Below, in pieces: positions 7,667 through 15,032 of a stretch of 64,000 nucleotides of DNA. How positions within the stretch are numbered: position 1 is the stretch's first letter; every line of letters starts with the position of its first letter. The position numbers were made by a program, and so were the translations under genes. The stretch is from the NCBI RefSeq assembly GCF_001307275.1, contig NZ_CP012831.1:4456501-4520500 (forward strand), read 5' to 3'. The notes under the pieces were generated by a model. That model saw nothing but the letters and a program-made list of their open reading frames with translations, searched no databases and was not told where the DNA came from. Source of the stretch: Pseudomonas fluorescens (lineage in GTDB: Bacteria > Pseudomonadota > Gammaproteobacteria > Pseudomonadales > Pseudomonadaceae).

Positions 7667-8098
7667 ATGGATCGTATAGACGTCAAAATCCTGGGTAAGG
7701 TACAGGACTGTGGTCGCATTTCCATCACAGAGCTTTCCAAGCACGCGGGGCTTTCTATTCCTGCCACCAATGACAGGTTGCGCAAACTTGAAGACTCCGG
7801 GGTCATCAAGGGCTATTGCGCGCAGTTAGATCCAACCAAGCTGGGGTATGGCATATCGGCTGTCGTCGGCATCACCACCCTCAAGCCGGCGAAAGCCAAA
7901 TTGATAGCGACACTCACCGACATACCCGAAGTCGTCGAGTGCCTGCACATCACGGGGAATGACTCCTATCTGATCCGCATCTACGCCCGATCCATGGCTG
8001 AGATCGAGGACATTATTGCGAAAATCAATGCGTACGGTGAGACCCGAACCAGCATTGTCCTGTCCATTCCTATCGAGAGAAGAAAACTCGCCCCGTGA
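7667..8098 (+). CDS. Lrp/AsnC-family transcriptional regulator
   Basis: The 143-residue protein has the family's two parts. An N-terminal helix-turn-helix spans about residues 5-50 (ISITELSKHAGLSIPATNDRLRKLEDSGVIKGY). A C-terminal RAM/AsnC ligand-binding alpha-beta domain follows (VVGITTLKP, then VVECLHITGNDSYLIRIYA). Such proteins form octamers or dimers that respond to amino acids. It is divergent from the YczE-radical SAM-PLP operon, with a palindrome in the shared region, so it is probably the local regulator and may sense the pathway's substrate or product. Confidence 0.93.
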   Translation: MDRIDVKILGKVQDCGRISITELSKHAGLSIPATNDRLRKLEDSGVIKGYCAQLDPTKLGYGISAVVGITTLKPAKAKLIATLTDIPEVVECLHITGNDSYLIRIYARSMAEIEDIIAKINAYGETRTSIVLSIPIERRKLAP

Positions 8099-8227
8099 GT
8101 CAGGGCGCCTGTCGGGCAGGGGCGGGGAGTCGATCGACGAGGTCGCTCCCTGGCCATGGGCGTCCGGTCTAGCTCTGGCACGGGTGGGGATGCTTATAGA
8201 AAGATGGCGATAACGCTACAAAACCTT

Positions 8228-9148
8228 TTAACCCTCAAGGCTGTGCACCAGGTTTTCAATCGCTTCCAGGGCGGCCTCATCCGGTGGCTCCGGTGCCGGA
8301 TGTGCGTTGCGCATCTGGTACGCGAGACGGTATTCACTGGGCGTGCAACTGGCGTATTGCTTGAAGGCGCGAGCGAAGTAGGACGGGTCCTTGAAGCCGG
8401 CCTCGTAGCCGATGCTGGTGATGGGCATCTGGCTGTTATCGAGCAACTCCTTGGCGAAGCTCATGCGTTTGTTCAGCACGTAGTCGGTGAAGCCGAGGCC
8501 ATTGGCCTCCTTGAACACCCGGCTGAAACGAAACGTCGTCATACCGCAACGCTTGGCCAGGTCGCGCTGATCGATGCTGTCGCGAAAATGCTGGTCGATG
8601 TACAGCATGATGTGGCTGAGAGCCTGGTGCTTCTGGTGCCCGGCGGTCAGGCGAATGCTGTCCGGCAGGGTCGGGGAGTGGTCGATCTGCGAGGTCTTTG
8701 CCCGGCCATTGGCATTGCGGCGCAGCTCGCACAGTTGCACCACGGCGGTGAGGTAGCGCTTTTTCTCGGCGGCGGACAAGGGCAGCACCATGTATTCCCA
8801 GACGCTGGAGCGCATGGCCCACACCGCCAGCTCTTCGGAGTGCTGCACGGTGAACATGGTGATGGGCGTGCCAGGAACGGTTCGTTTGATCTCCAACAGG
8901 CGTCGCAGGCCCGGTGTGTCCGGGCGGTCGAAATGGATGCAGATCATGTCGACCTGTTCCGCGCCGGGCAGCATGGCTTTTTTGGCCAGCGTGCAGTCGC
9001 ACGTGTCCTGGAACAGGGAGACGAGTTCCTGGGTGGACCGGTCATGAGTCAGATCGACCCATAACAGCTTTGGCTTTGCAGTCGGATTGGACGCCATAGG
9101 ACGACTACCCACAGGTGCTTGCTGCCCTTTAGCTAGCAGTATTGTCAC
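8228..9148 (-). CDS. AraC-family regulator with an N-terminal receiver-like domain, probable Tad locus regulator
   Basis: The C-terminal 100 residues (from about 185) form an AraC/XylS DNA-binding domain with two helix-turn-helix motifs (DQRDLAKRCGMTTFRFSRVFKE, then ITSIGYEAGFKDPSYFARAFKQY). The N-terminal 130 residues look like a receiver fold (LLWVDLTHD, VDMICIHFDRPD, PITMFTV, WEYMVLPLS), with an aspartate where phosphorylation would occur. The acidic pair and the lysine are not in the canonical form, so phosphorylation is uncertain. The start may instead be the ATG 17 codons later (MASNPTAKPK). It is divergent from the flp pilin genes and the next gene on the other side is unrelated, so control of the Tad pilus is the natural inference. 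Confidence 0.85.
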   Translation of the reverse strand: MTILLAKGQQAPVGSRPMASNPTAKPKLLWVDLTHDRSTQELVSLFQDTCDCTLAKKAMLPGAEQVDMICIHFDRPDTPGLRRLLEIKRTVPGTPITMFTVQHSEELAVWAMRSSVWEYMVLPLSAAEKKRYLTAVVQLCELRRNANGRAKTSQIDHSPTLPDSIRLTAGHQKHQALSHIMLYIDQHFRDSIDQRDLAKRCGMTTFRFSRVFKEANGLGFTDYVLNKRMSFAKELLDNSQMPITSIGYEAGFKDPSYFARAFKQYASCTPSEYRLAYQMRNAHPAPEPPDEAALEAIENLVHSLEG

Positions 9149-9397
9149 TGTGCCATCATTTCGCCGAATAAATTTTTATAAAAGTCCGATCGTTTAGCGC
9201 CATCCGTCGTCATGGGACGCCCGTTCGCACTGTCCCAGTGCTGGATTTCCCGCCCCGGCGCCTGTCCTGTCCGGCGCAAAAAAATCCTAGCGATGTGCAA
9301 AATCCTCCTAACGGCACTGACCACCTGCTGACTAGGGTTGCATCAGGCAGTTCGCAATGTACTGCCCTTGATAAAACAACCCGATGAGGTGTGCGAA

Positions 9398-9592
9398 ATG
9401 ACTCTTCAAACAATCAAGGCTTCGGTGCTGAAGTTCGCCAAAGATGAAGATGGCCTGACCATTGTGGAATACGCCGTGGCCGGTGGGTTGATCACCGTGT
9501 TGGTGGCTGCCGCGTTTGTGCTTCTGGGCGGTGCCGTGAACACCAAGATCCGTGCGCTGTGCCAGGCGGTCAACGGCAACGTTGCCTGCTGA
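9398..9592 (+). CDS. flp: Flp-family type IVb pilin, copy 1
   Basis: The 64-residue prepilin has a short positively charged leader ending DEDG, then LTIVEYAVAGGLITVLVAAA. This fits the G/XXXXEY processing motif of Flp pilins, with cleavage after G19 and the conserved E24-Y25 pair. The hydrophobic helix continues to about residue 46. The ATG at 9398 follows GAGG with nine intervening bases; an in-frame ATG at 9338 lacks a Shine-Dalgarno sequence and would spoil the leader. It ends in a C-x(n)-C pair (ALCQ...VAC) that may form a disulfide. Confidence 0.95.
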   Translation: MTLQTIKASVLKFAKDEDGLTIVEYAVAGGLITVLVAAAFVLLGGAVNTKIRALCQAVNGNVAC

Positions 9593-9748
9593 CAGCGGCG
9601 ACTTGCAGTGAAGGGGGCACGGTCACTTTCAAGGAAAACCGCTTGCGACTCTTATGCAGTGAGTACAACGAATCAATCAAATGGACTTCGCGCTGTCCCC
9701 TCCAATCAAGTTCGTAACAGTACTTCTGACCCGCGTGAGGTTCATGAA

Positions 9749-9943
9749 ATGACTCTCCAGACAATAAGCAACTCGATCAGCAAGTTCGCCAAAGATGAAG
9801 ACGGCCTGACCATCGTTGAATACGCGGTGGCGGGAGGCTTGATCACGGTGTTGGTAGCGGCGGCCTTCGTCCTTCTGGGCGGCGCCGTGGATACCAAGAT
9901 CCGGGCACTGTGCCAGGTCGTCAATAGCAACGTCGCCTGCTAA
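9749..9943 (+). CDS. flp: Flp-family type IVb pilin, copy 2
   Basis: This 64-residue prepilin is identical to copy 1 except in part of the leader (SNSIS in place of KASVL) and a few C-terminal positions (VD for VN, QVVNS for QAVNG). It has the same G/LTIVEY processing site. A GAGG-like site precedes the ATG (CGTGAGGTTCATGAA). The 156 bases between the two pilin genes are not conserved coding sequence. A recent tandem duplication is likely; the two may form a mixed fibre or differ in expression. Confidence 0.95.
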   Translation: MTLQTISNSISKFAKDEDGLTIVEYAVAGGLITVLVAAAFVLLGGAVDTKIRALCQVVNSNVAC

Positions 9944-9969
9944 CGAAAATCCCCCCAGGGAGACGCATC

Positions 9970-10500
9970 ATGTCCATGGAACTGCTGGTGTCGACGGTAC
10001 TGCTGCTAGGACTGCTGGGTGTGGCGGTGGTGAGCGATCTGCTTCGCCACCGTATCCCCAACACATTGGTCCTGTTGGGCCTTGCTCTGGGCTTGGCCGG
10101 CCAGGTGTATACCGGCGGGATCGGTGGCCTGGGCGACAGCCTGTTGGGCATGCTGATCTGCTTCGCGCTGTTCCTGCCCATGTACGCCGTCGGTGGCATG
10201 GCCGCCGGTGACGTCAAGCTGATGACCATGGTCGGCAGCTTCCTGCCTTTTCATTACGCACTGTGGGCGGCGCTGTTCAGTCTGATCGCCGGCGGTGTGT
10301 GCGGTTTCCTGATCGTCCTGGCCCGCGGCCAACTGCTCCAGACCCTGGGACGCTACTGGTTGATTGTACGAGCCCAGGCCTATCTGGCGCCGACTTCGGA
10401 TGAAGTGGCGGGCAAACCCTTTCCCTATTCGATTGCGATCCTGATCGGCACTTTGAACAGCGTTTACTGGCAACTGATTGCCGGCGGCTGGGGAGTCTAG
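9970..10500 (+). CDS. tadV: Prepilin peptidase TadV/CpaA
   Basis: The 176-residue protein is a short A24-type aspartic prepilin peptidase of the inner membrane, lacking the N-methylation domain of PilD. The two catalytic aspartates are D23 (VVSDLLRHRIPN) and D81 (GGMAAGDVKLM). About six hydrophobic segments are visible. It lies directly after the second pilin gene and is expected to process the two Flp prepilins and the TadE/TadG-like pseudopilins. Confidence 0.92.
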   Translation: MSMELLVSTVLLLGLLGVAVVSDLLRHRIPNTLVLLGLALGLAGQVYTGGIGGLGDSLLGMLICFALFLPMYAVGGMAAGDVKLMTMVGSFLPFHYALWAALFSLIAGGVCGFLIVLARGQLLQTLGRYWLIVRAQAYLAPTSDEVAGKPFPYSIAILIGTLNSVYWQLIAGGWGV

Positions 10501-10502
10501 TC

Positions 10503-11831
10503 ATGCACGTCATCAACGATAGCGATGCCTACCCCAGCGAACGGGAAGCGGTACAACGCCTGGCACCCCAGCCATGCACCATTCGCGACACAGGCCTGAC
10601 CGACAGTTTCCTGGGTGAACTGGTGTGCAAGCATCTGCATGACGCCGGTGTGCTGGACATGTCGCGGCTGGTGGAGCGCCTGGCCCTGACCGGCGCGGTG
10701 TTGGAGGAAGTCCTGGCGTTCCTGCGCAAGGACGGTCGTGTCGAAGTGCTGGGCCAGTTGGGGCAAACCGGTGGGCAGACGCTGCGTTATGGCCTCACCG
10801 AGCGCGGCCGCAGTTCGGCCCGTGATGCCCTGGCCCGCAGTGGCTACATCGGCGCGGCGCCGTTCCCGGTGAGTACTTATCGCTCGCTGATCAAGATCCA
10901 GACCATCCACCACGGTCGCATCACCGCCAAGGACATGAACCAGGCCTTGGCCGGCCTGGTGCTGAGCCAAGGCATGCTCGACCAGTTGGGCGTCGCCCTG
11001 AATTCCGGGCGGGCGATCATGATCTACGGGCCGGCGGGCACGGGTAAAACCTATGTCAGCAGCCGATTGATCCGGCTGTTCGCCGAGGCCATCTGGGTGC
11101 CCCATGCCATCGTCATCAACGAGTCGGTGATCGAGATCTACGACCCGCAGGTGCACCAGCGCCTGGACGACAATGGCCAAGCGAACAACCTGATGCTCAA
11201 CGAAGGCATCGACCGCCGGCTGCTGTGCTGCAAGCGCCCGATCGTCATCACCGGCGGCGAGCTGAGCATGGAGCAGTTGGACGTGCGCTACGACCCGTTC
11301 ACCCGGCAATACCAGGCGGCGCTGCAGCTCAAGGCCAGCAACGGCCTGTTCATCATCGATGACATGGGGCGCCAGCGCATGGCCCCTGCGGAGTTGCTCA
11401 ATCGCTGGATCGTGCCGATGGAGGAGAAGCGCGACTTCATCAACCTGGGCGGCGGTCGGCATTGCGAGCTGCCGTTCGACCTGGTGCTGGTGTTTTCCAC
11501 CAACCTCAATCCCCTCGAACTGGCCGACGAGGCTTTTCTGCGGCGCATTGGCTACAAAGTGCAGTTCGGCTACCTCAAGCCCGAGGATTACGAACGCATC
11601 TGGCGCCAGGAGTGCGAGCGCCTGGGCATCCCGTATGACCCGCTGTTGGTGCGCTATGTCCTGCAGCGGTTGTATGCAAGCGAAGGCATGCCGCTGGTGC
11701 CTTGTCATCCTCGTGACCTGTTGAACATGGCGCTCGACCGCCAGCGTTACCTGGGCGGTTCCGGCCCGCTGTTGCCGCAAGAGCTGGAATGGGCCTGGCA
11801 CAACTACTTCGTTCAGCTCGACTTCCTTTGA
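10503..11831 (+). CDS. AAA-family ATPase inside the Tad locus
   Basis: The 442-residue protein begins one codon after tadV. Residues 30-115 read as a winged-helix-like region (LGELVCKHLHDAGVL, then LRYGLTERGR). The ATPase core has Walker A GPAGTGKT (176-183), Walker B LFIIDDM (282-288) and a sensor-like FSTNLNP (about 325-331), followed by a lid domain. This is not one of the standard Tad proteins (TadA and TadZ are encoded further on). It resembles MoxR/ClpX-like remodelling ATPases. Its position between the peptidase and RcpC suggests a dedicated role in assembly or regulation, but no function can be assigned. Confidence 0.85.
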   Translation: MHVINDSDAYPSEREAVQRLAPQPCTIRDTGLTDSFLGELVCKHLHDAGVLDMSRLVERLALTGAVLEEVLAFLRKDGRVEVLGQLGQTGGQTLRYGLTERGRSSARDALARSGYIGAAPFPVSTYRSLIKIQTIHHGRITAKDMNQALAGLVLSQGMLDQLGVALNSGRAIMIYGPAGTGKTYVSSRLIRLFAEAIWVPHAIVINESVIEIYDPQVHQRLDDNGQANNLMLNEGIDRRLLCCKRPIVITGGELSMEQLDVRYDPFTRQYQAALQLKASNGLFIIDDMGRQRMAPAELLNRWIVPMEEKRDFINLGGGRHCELPFDLVLVFSTNLNPLELADEAFLRRIGYKVQFGYLKPEDYERIWRQECERLGIPYDPLLVRYVLQRLYASEGMPLVPCHPRDLLNMALDRQRYLGGSGPLLPQELEWAWHNYFVQLDFL

Positions 11832-11846
11832 TCTGGAGATACCGAC

Positions 11847-12662
11847 ATGAGCTCTCGTACGCTTCCGCTGATAGGCGTTTCCCTGGTAATGGGCCTTGGT
11901 GCCGCATGGATGGCTGACGCCTGGCTGAGCGCGCGACTCAACGCGTCTCCCGATGATCATTTGCGAAGCGTGGTGGTCGCCACGGTGGAAATCCCCTTCG
12001 GGCAAATGGTCGAGGCCCAGCAAGTCACCACGGTGCGCATGCCCATGGACACGATCCCGGACGACGCTTTCGATGCCAGCGAACAGGCCGTGGGCAAGAT
12101 CGCCACCTTCGACATCCTGCGCGGCGACATCGTGCGGGGCGCGCGTCTGAGTGAGCACTTGGGCGGCAGCACCCTGGCTTCGCTGATCGCGCCGGACAAA
12201 CGCGCCATTTCGGTCCGCGTGGATGATGTGGTCGGCGTGGGGGGCTTTCTCTTGCCGGGCAACCGGGTCGATGTATTGGCGACCAAGACCACCAGCGCCG
12301 GCAGTAACAGCGCCACGTCCCGGACCATCCTGGAAAACCTGCGGGTGCTGGCGGTGGACCAGACGGCGGGCACCGACAAGACCCAGCCGGTGGTGGTGCG
12401 GGCCGTGACCTTGGAAATGTCGGCCACCGAAGCCGAAGCGCTGGTCACGGCGCAAACCGAAGGCAAGCTGCAATTGGCCTTGCGCAACCCGTTGAACCTG
12501 GAGAAGAAGGCCGTGGCCGTTGCGCCGCCAGCCCCTGCGCCGGTCATGGCCATGGCGGCCGCCCCGGTGCCAAAACCTGTGGTGCAACGCAGTGCCAAGC
12601 CGCAAGGCGGAGCGATCACGCTGATCCGCGGCGTTGAAAGCAGCGTGATCAATGTCCGCTGA
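11847..12662 (+). CDS. rcpC: Flp pilus assembly protein RcpC/CpaB
   Basis: The 271-residue protein has an N-terminal membrane anchor or signal (residues 5-27), an SAF-like domain beginning VVVATVEIPFGQMVEAQQV (about 35-105) and a second beta-rich domain with ISVRVDDVVGVGGFLLPGNRVDV. These match CpaB/RcpC periplasmic proteins that support the Tad secretin. The proline/alanine-rich C-terminus (APPAPAPVMAMAAAPVPKP) is a likely flexible tether. In most Tad loci the secretin gene follows directly; here it is about 9 kb away on the other strand. Confidence 0.92.
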   Translation: MSSRTLPLIGVSLVMGLGAAWMADAWLSARLNASPDDHLRSVVVATVEIPFGQMVEAQQVTTVRMPMDTIPDDAFDASEQAVGKIATFDILRGDIVRGARLSEHLGGSTLASLIAPDKRAISVRVDDVVGVGGFLLPGNRVDVLATKTTSAGSNSATSRTILENLRVLAVDQTAGTDKTQPVVVRAVTLEMSATEAEALVTAQTEGKLQLALRNPLNLEKKAVAVAPPAPAPVMAMAAAPVPKPVVQRSAKPQGGAITLIRGVESSVINVR

Positions 12663-12733
12663 ATGACGCCTCCATGCCAGGCCCGTCCGGGCCGTGGCGA
12701 TGCCGATCCTCAAACGTTGTAGATGAGGGCTCG

Positions 12734-14050
12734 ATGATGAATGCCAATATCCGGCGCCAGGGAGGGGCGGTGAGTGTACTGATGGTGATCGCGCTGGTGG
12801 CGATTTCCATGATGGCGGCCTTGGCCCTGGATGGCGGGCACATGCTGCTGAACAAGACGCGCCTGCAAAATGCGGTGGATGCCGCGGCCTTGGGCGGCGC
12901 CAAGACCCTGAGCCAGGTGAGTGGCGGCATCAACATGGCCAGCACCACCCGCGCGGCGGCCCTGGACACGCTGAACAGAAATGCCAACGCCACCGGCAAC
13001 ACCGAACTGGCCACCGCGGTCGCCGGCAACCCGGGCGCGTTTGCCGTGGTGGAACTGTCCAGCAGCGTCTATGGCCCGTTTTCCTATCCCGGGCCTAGCG
13101 ATGCCAAGTACGTGCGGGTGTCGGTGTCCAGTTATCAATTGAACGGTTTTTTCTGGAGTTTCGTGCAAACGATGGGCAGCGCCGGCTTAGGCAACAAGCG
13201 CGTGGCGGCGATTGCCACGGCAGGTCCCAGCCCCACCTCGCCTTGTGACCTGGCACCGTTGATGGTGTGTGGCGATCCCACTCAATACAACCCTGGCGCC
13301 GGCAACTTCTGGGGCTACCAATTTGGCGACCTGGAGGTCTTGAAAACGGCGGCGGGGAACACATCGCCCATTGGGCCGGGCAATTTCCAATTGCTGGATT
13401 TCGGCTCAGGCGGCAGTGCAGTCCGGGAGGACCTGGCCGGCGGTGGCTCGGTTTGCCGCAGTGTCGGGAGCAACGTCCAGACGGCGCCGGGGAATAAAGC
13501 CGGTCCTACTTCCCAAGGCTTGAACACGCGCTTCGGTATCTACAATGGTCCGGTCAGTTCTTCGGACTACCCACCGGACCTGGTCACGGCGTCAGGCACT
13601 CCGGCGATCACCTACAACGATGCGCTCTCCCAGGCGCAGTACAAAGGCCAGTCCGTCACCTCGAGCAACGGTGATCTGTCGGCGGGTGGCGAGGCGATAC
13701 AGGACTACAACGACTGGCGGGCCAAGGTCGCCGCCTGTGTGGCGGGAGGCGCCAGCGGTTGCCAAAGCAACGGGGTTTTCGAACGTCGGATGTTGAAGAT
13801 CGTGATTGGCGATTGCGCCGGGAAACTGAGCGGCTCGACGTCGATTCCAGTCTTGGGGTTCGGCTGCTACTTCGTCGTGCAGCCAGTGGACGGCGGTGGT
13901 TCGGAGTCCATCATCTTTGGCCAGTTCGTCCAGGAGTGCGAAGGCGACAACGTACCCGGTCCTACACCCTCCACCGATGCCGGCCCGCAGATCATCCAGC
14001 TCTACAAAACCTATCTCAACGGCAGCGGCACTCCGAGCACCGACTCGTAG
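12734..14050 (+). CDS. tadG: TadG-like pilus assembly protein
   Basis: The 438-residue protein has an N-terminal pseudopilin-like helix (GGAVSVLMVIALVAISMMAALALDGG, here cut to its core), followed by LLNKTRLQNAVDAAALGGA, the signature of the TadE/TadG-like Flp assembly family. The long Gly/Ser/Asn-rich periplasmic part has several cysteines (C-x(7-8)-C pairs) that may form disulfides. I chose the ATG at 12734 because GAGGG precedes it and the hydrophobic helix then sits near the N-terminus; an in-frame ATG at 12674 adds 20 unlikely residues. TadG proteins are thought to bridge envelope components of the Tad machine. Confidence 0.87.
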   Translation: MMNANIRRQGGAVSVLMVIALVAISMMAALALDGGHMLLNKTRLQNAVDAAALGGAKTLSQVSGGINMASTTRAAALDTLNRNANATGNTELATAVAGNPGAFAVVELSSSVYGPFSYPGPSDAKYVRVSVSSYQLNGFFWSFVQTMGSAGLGNKRVAAIATAGPSPTSPCDLAPLMVCGDPTQYNPGAGNFWGYQFGDLEVLKTAAGNTSPIGPGNFQLLDFGSGGSAVREDLAGGGSVCRSVGSNVQTAPGNKAGPTSQGLNTRFGIYNGPVSSSDYPPDLVTASGTPAITYNDALSQAQYKGQSVTSSNGDLSAGGEAIQDYNDWRAKVAACVAGGASGCQSNGVFERRMLKIVIGDCAGKLSGSTSIPVLGFGCYFVVQPVDGGGSESIIFGQFVQECEGDNVPGPTPSTDAGPQIIQLYKTYLNGSGTPSTDS

Positions 14051-14058
14051 GAGGCGTC

Positions 14059-14538
14059 ATGGGACTTTCTCAGTTCAAACCCGCGCAAGCCCAGCAAGGC
14101 GTGGCGCTGGTGGAGTTCACCCTGGTGCTGCCGTTGTTGCTGTTGTTGCTGCTGGCCTTCGGCGAGTTCGGCCGCATGCTCTACCAGTACAACGTGCTGT
14201 TGCAGGCCAGCCGCGATGCCGACCGTTTCGTCGCCAGCCAGGCCTGGAACTCCACCCTTGGCACTGTCGCCTTGGGCAGCACGCTCCTGACCCAGACGAA
14301 AAACGTCGCGGTGTATGGCGTGCCCAGCGCGACGGGAACCGCTGTGGTGTCAGGCTTGACCACGGCGAATGTGCAGGTCGCCGCCGAGGGCATCGATCAT
14401 GTGCGCGTCACCATTACCTACACCTTCTGCCCGGTGATTGGCGCGGGCAACTGCGCGGGTTCGATCCCAGGTTTCTTCGGCAATGCCATTCCACTGGGCA
14501 TCCAGTTGGTGGCGACCACTGTCATGAGGGCGCTGTGA
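14059..14538 (+). CDS. tadE: TadE-like pseudopilin
   Basis: The 159-residue protein has QQGVALVEFTLVLPLLLLLLLAF, a TadE-type class III signal with the conserved glutamate (residue 19) at the start of the hydrophobic helix. The ATG at 14059 is preceded by GGAGG (TAGGAGGCGTCATG). The C-terminal domain is periplasmic, with two cysteines (FCPVIGAGNC). It is expected to be processed by TadV and to act as a minor pilin. Confidence 0.9.
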   Translation: MGLSQFKPAQAQQGVALVEFTLVLPLLLLLLLAFGEFGRMLYQYNVLLQASRDADRFVASQAWNSTLGTVALGSTLLTQTKNVAVYGVPSATGTAVVSGLTTANVQVAAEGIDHVRVTITYTFCPVIGAGNCAGSIPGFFGNAIPLGIQLVATTVMRAL

Positions 14539-15032
14539 TGAATCACAAGCACATGCGCGGCACTTACATCGTGGAGTTCTCCTTTGTGGGCTTGCTGGTG
14601 TTCATCCTGCTGTTCGGCGTGGTGGAAATGGGCCGGCTGTACTTCACGGTCAATGCGCTGGATGAAGCGGCGCGCCGTGGTGCGCGGCTGGCGGCGGTGT
14701 GCAATGTCAGCGATCCGGTGGTCTTGCGCCGGGCCATCTTCAACGCCGCGACGGACGCCGGCACCAGCCAACTGATCAGCAACCTGGCGACCTCGAACCT
14801 GGCGCTGACCTACCTGGACGTCAACGGCGCCGTGGTAGCGAACCCCACCGACACGTCCGGCGCCACCGGCTTTCGAGCCATTCGCTATGTCCGGCTGAGC
14901 GTGCAGAACTTTGTTTTCAACCTGTTCATTCCCGGCTTGGGCGTGCCCATTACCTTGCCCACGTTCAGGGCAACCTTGCCACGCGAAAGCCTTGGGCGTC
15001 ATTCCGATTCCGGGGAGATCACACCATGCTGA
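14538..15032 (+). CDS. tadF: TadE/TadF-like pseudopilin
   Basis: The 164-residue protein starts at an ATG overlapping the previous stop (TGATG). It has GTYIVEFSFVGLLVFILLFG, a pseudopilin helix with the E+5-type glutamate, and then VVEMGRLYFTVNALDEAARRGARLAAV, the TadE-family second segment. It lies in the TadE/TadF pair position; assignment between the two names is by order only. It overlaps tadZ by seven bases. Confidence 0.87.
   Translation: MNHKHMRGTYIVEFSFVGLLVFILLFGVVEMGRLYFTVNALDEAARRGARLAAVCNVSDPVVLRRAIFNAATDAGTSQLISNLATSNLALTYLDVNGAVVANPTDTSGATGFRAIRYVRLSVQNFVFNLFIPGLGVPITLPTFRATLPRESLGRHSDSGEITPC

Noticed and set aside
8099..8227. Copy of the tRNA-Gly 3' end as an island attachment site on the right of the accessory block
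   Set aside because: Scanning 8099-8227 for GTTCGAGTCTCGTTTCCCGC or a close variant found nothing, so an att-pair cannot be claimed.
10497..12713. 738-codon minus-strand frame opposite the Tad genes
   Set aside because: Shadow of the high-GC3 genes on the plus strand, with a His/Gln/Arg-rich product and no domain. The same holds for the minus-strand frames at 14999-17563 and 40709-43030.
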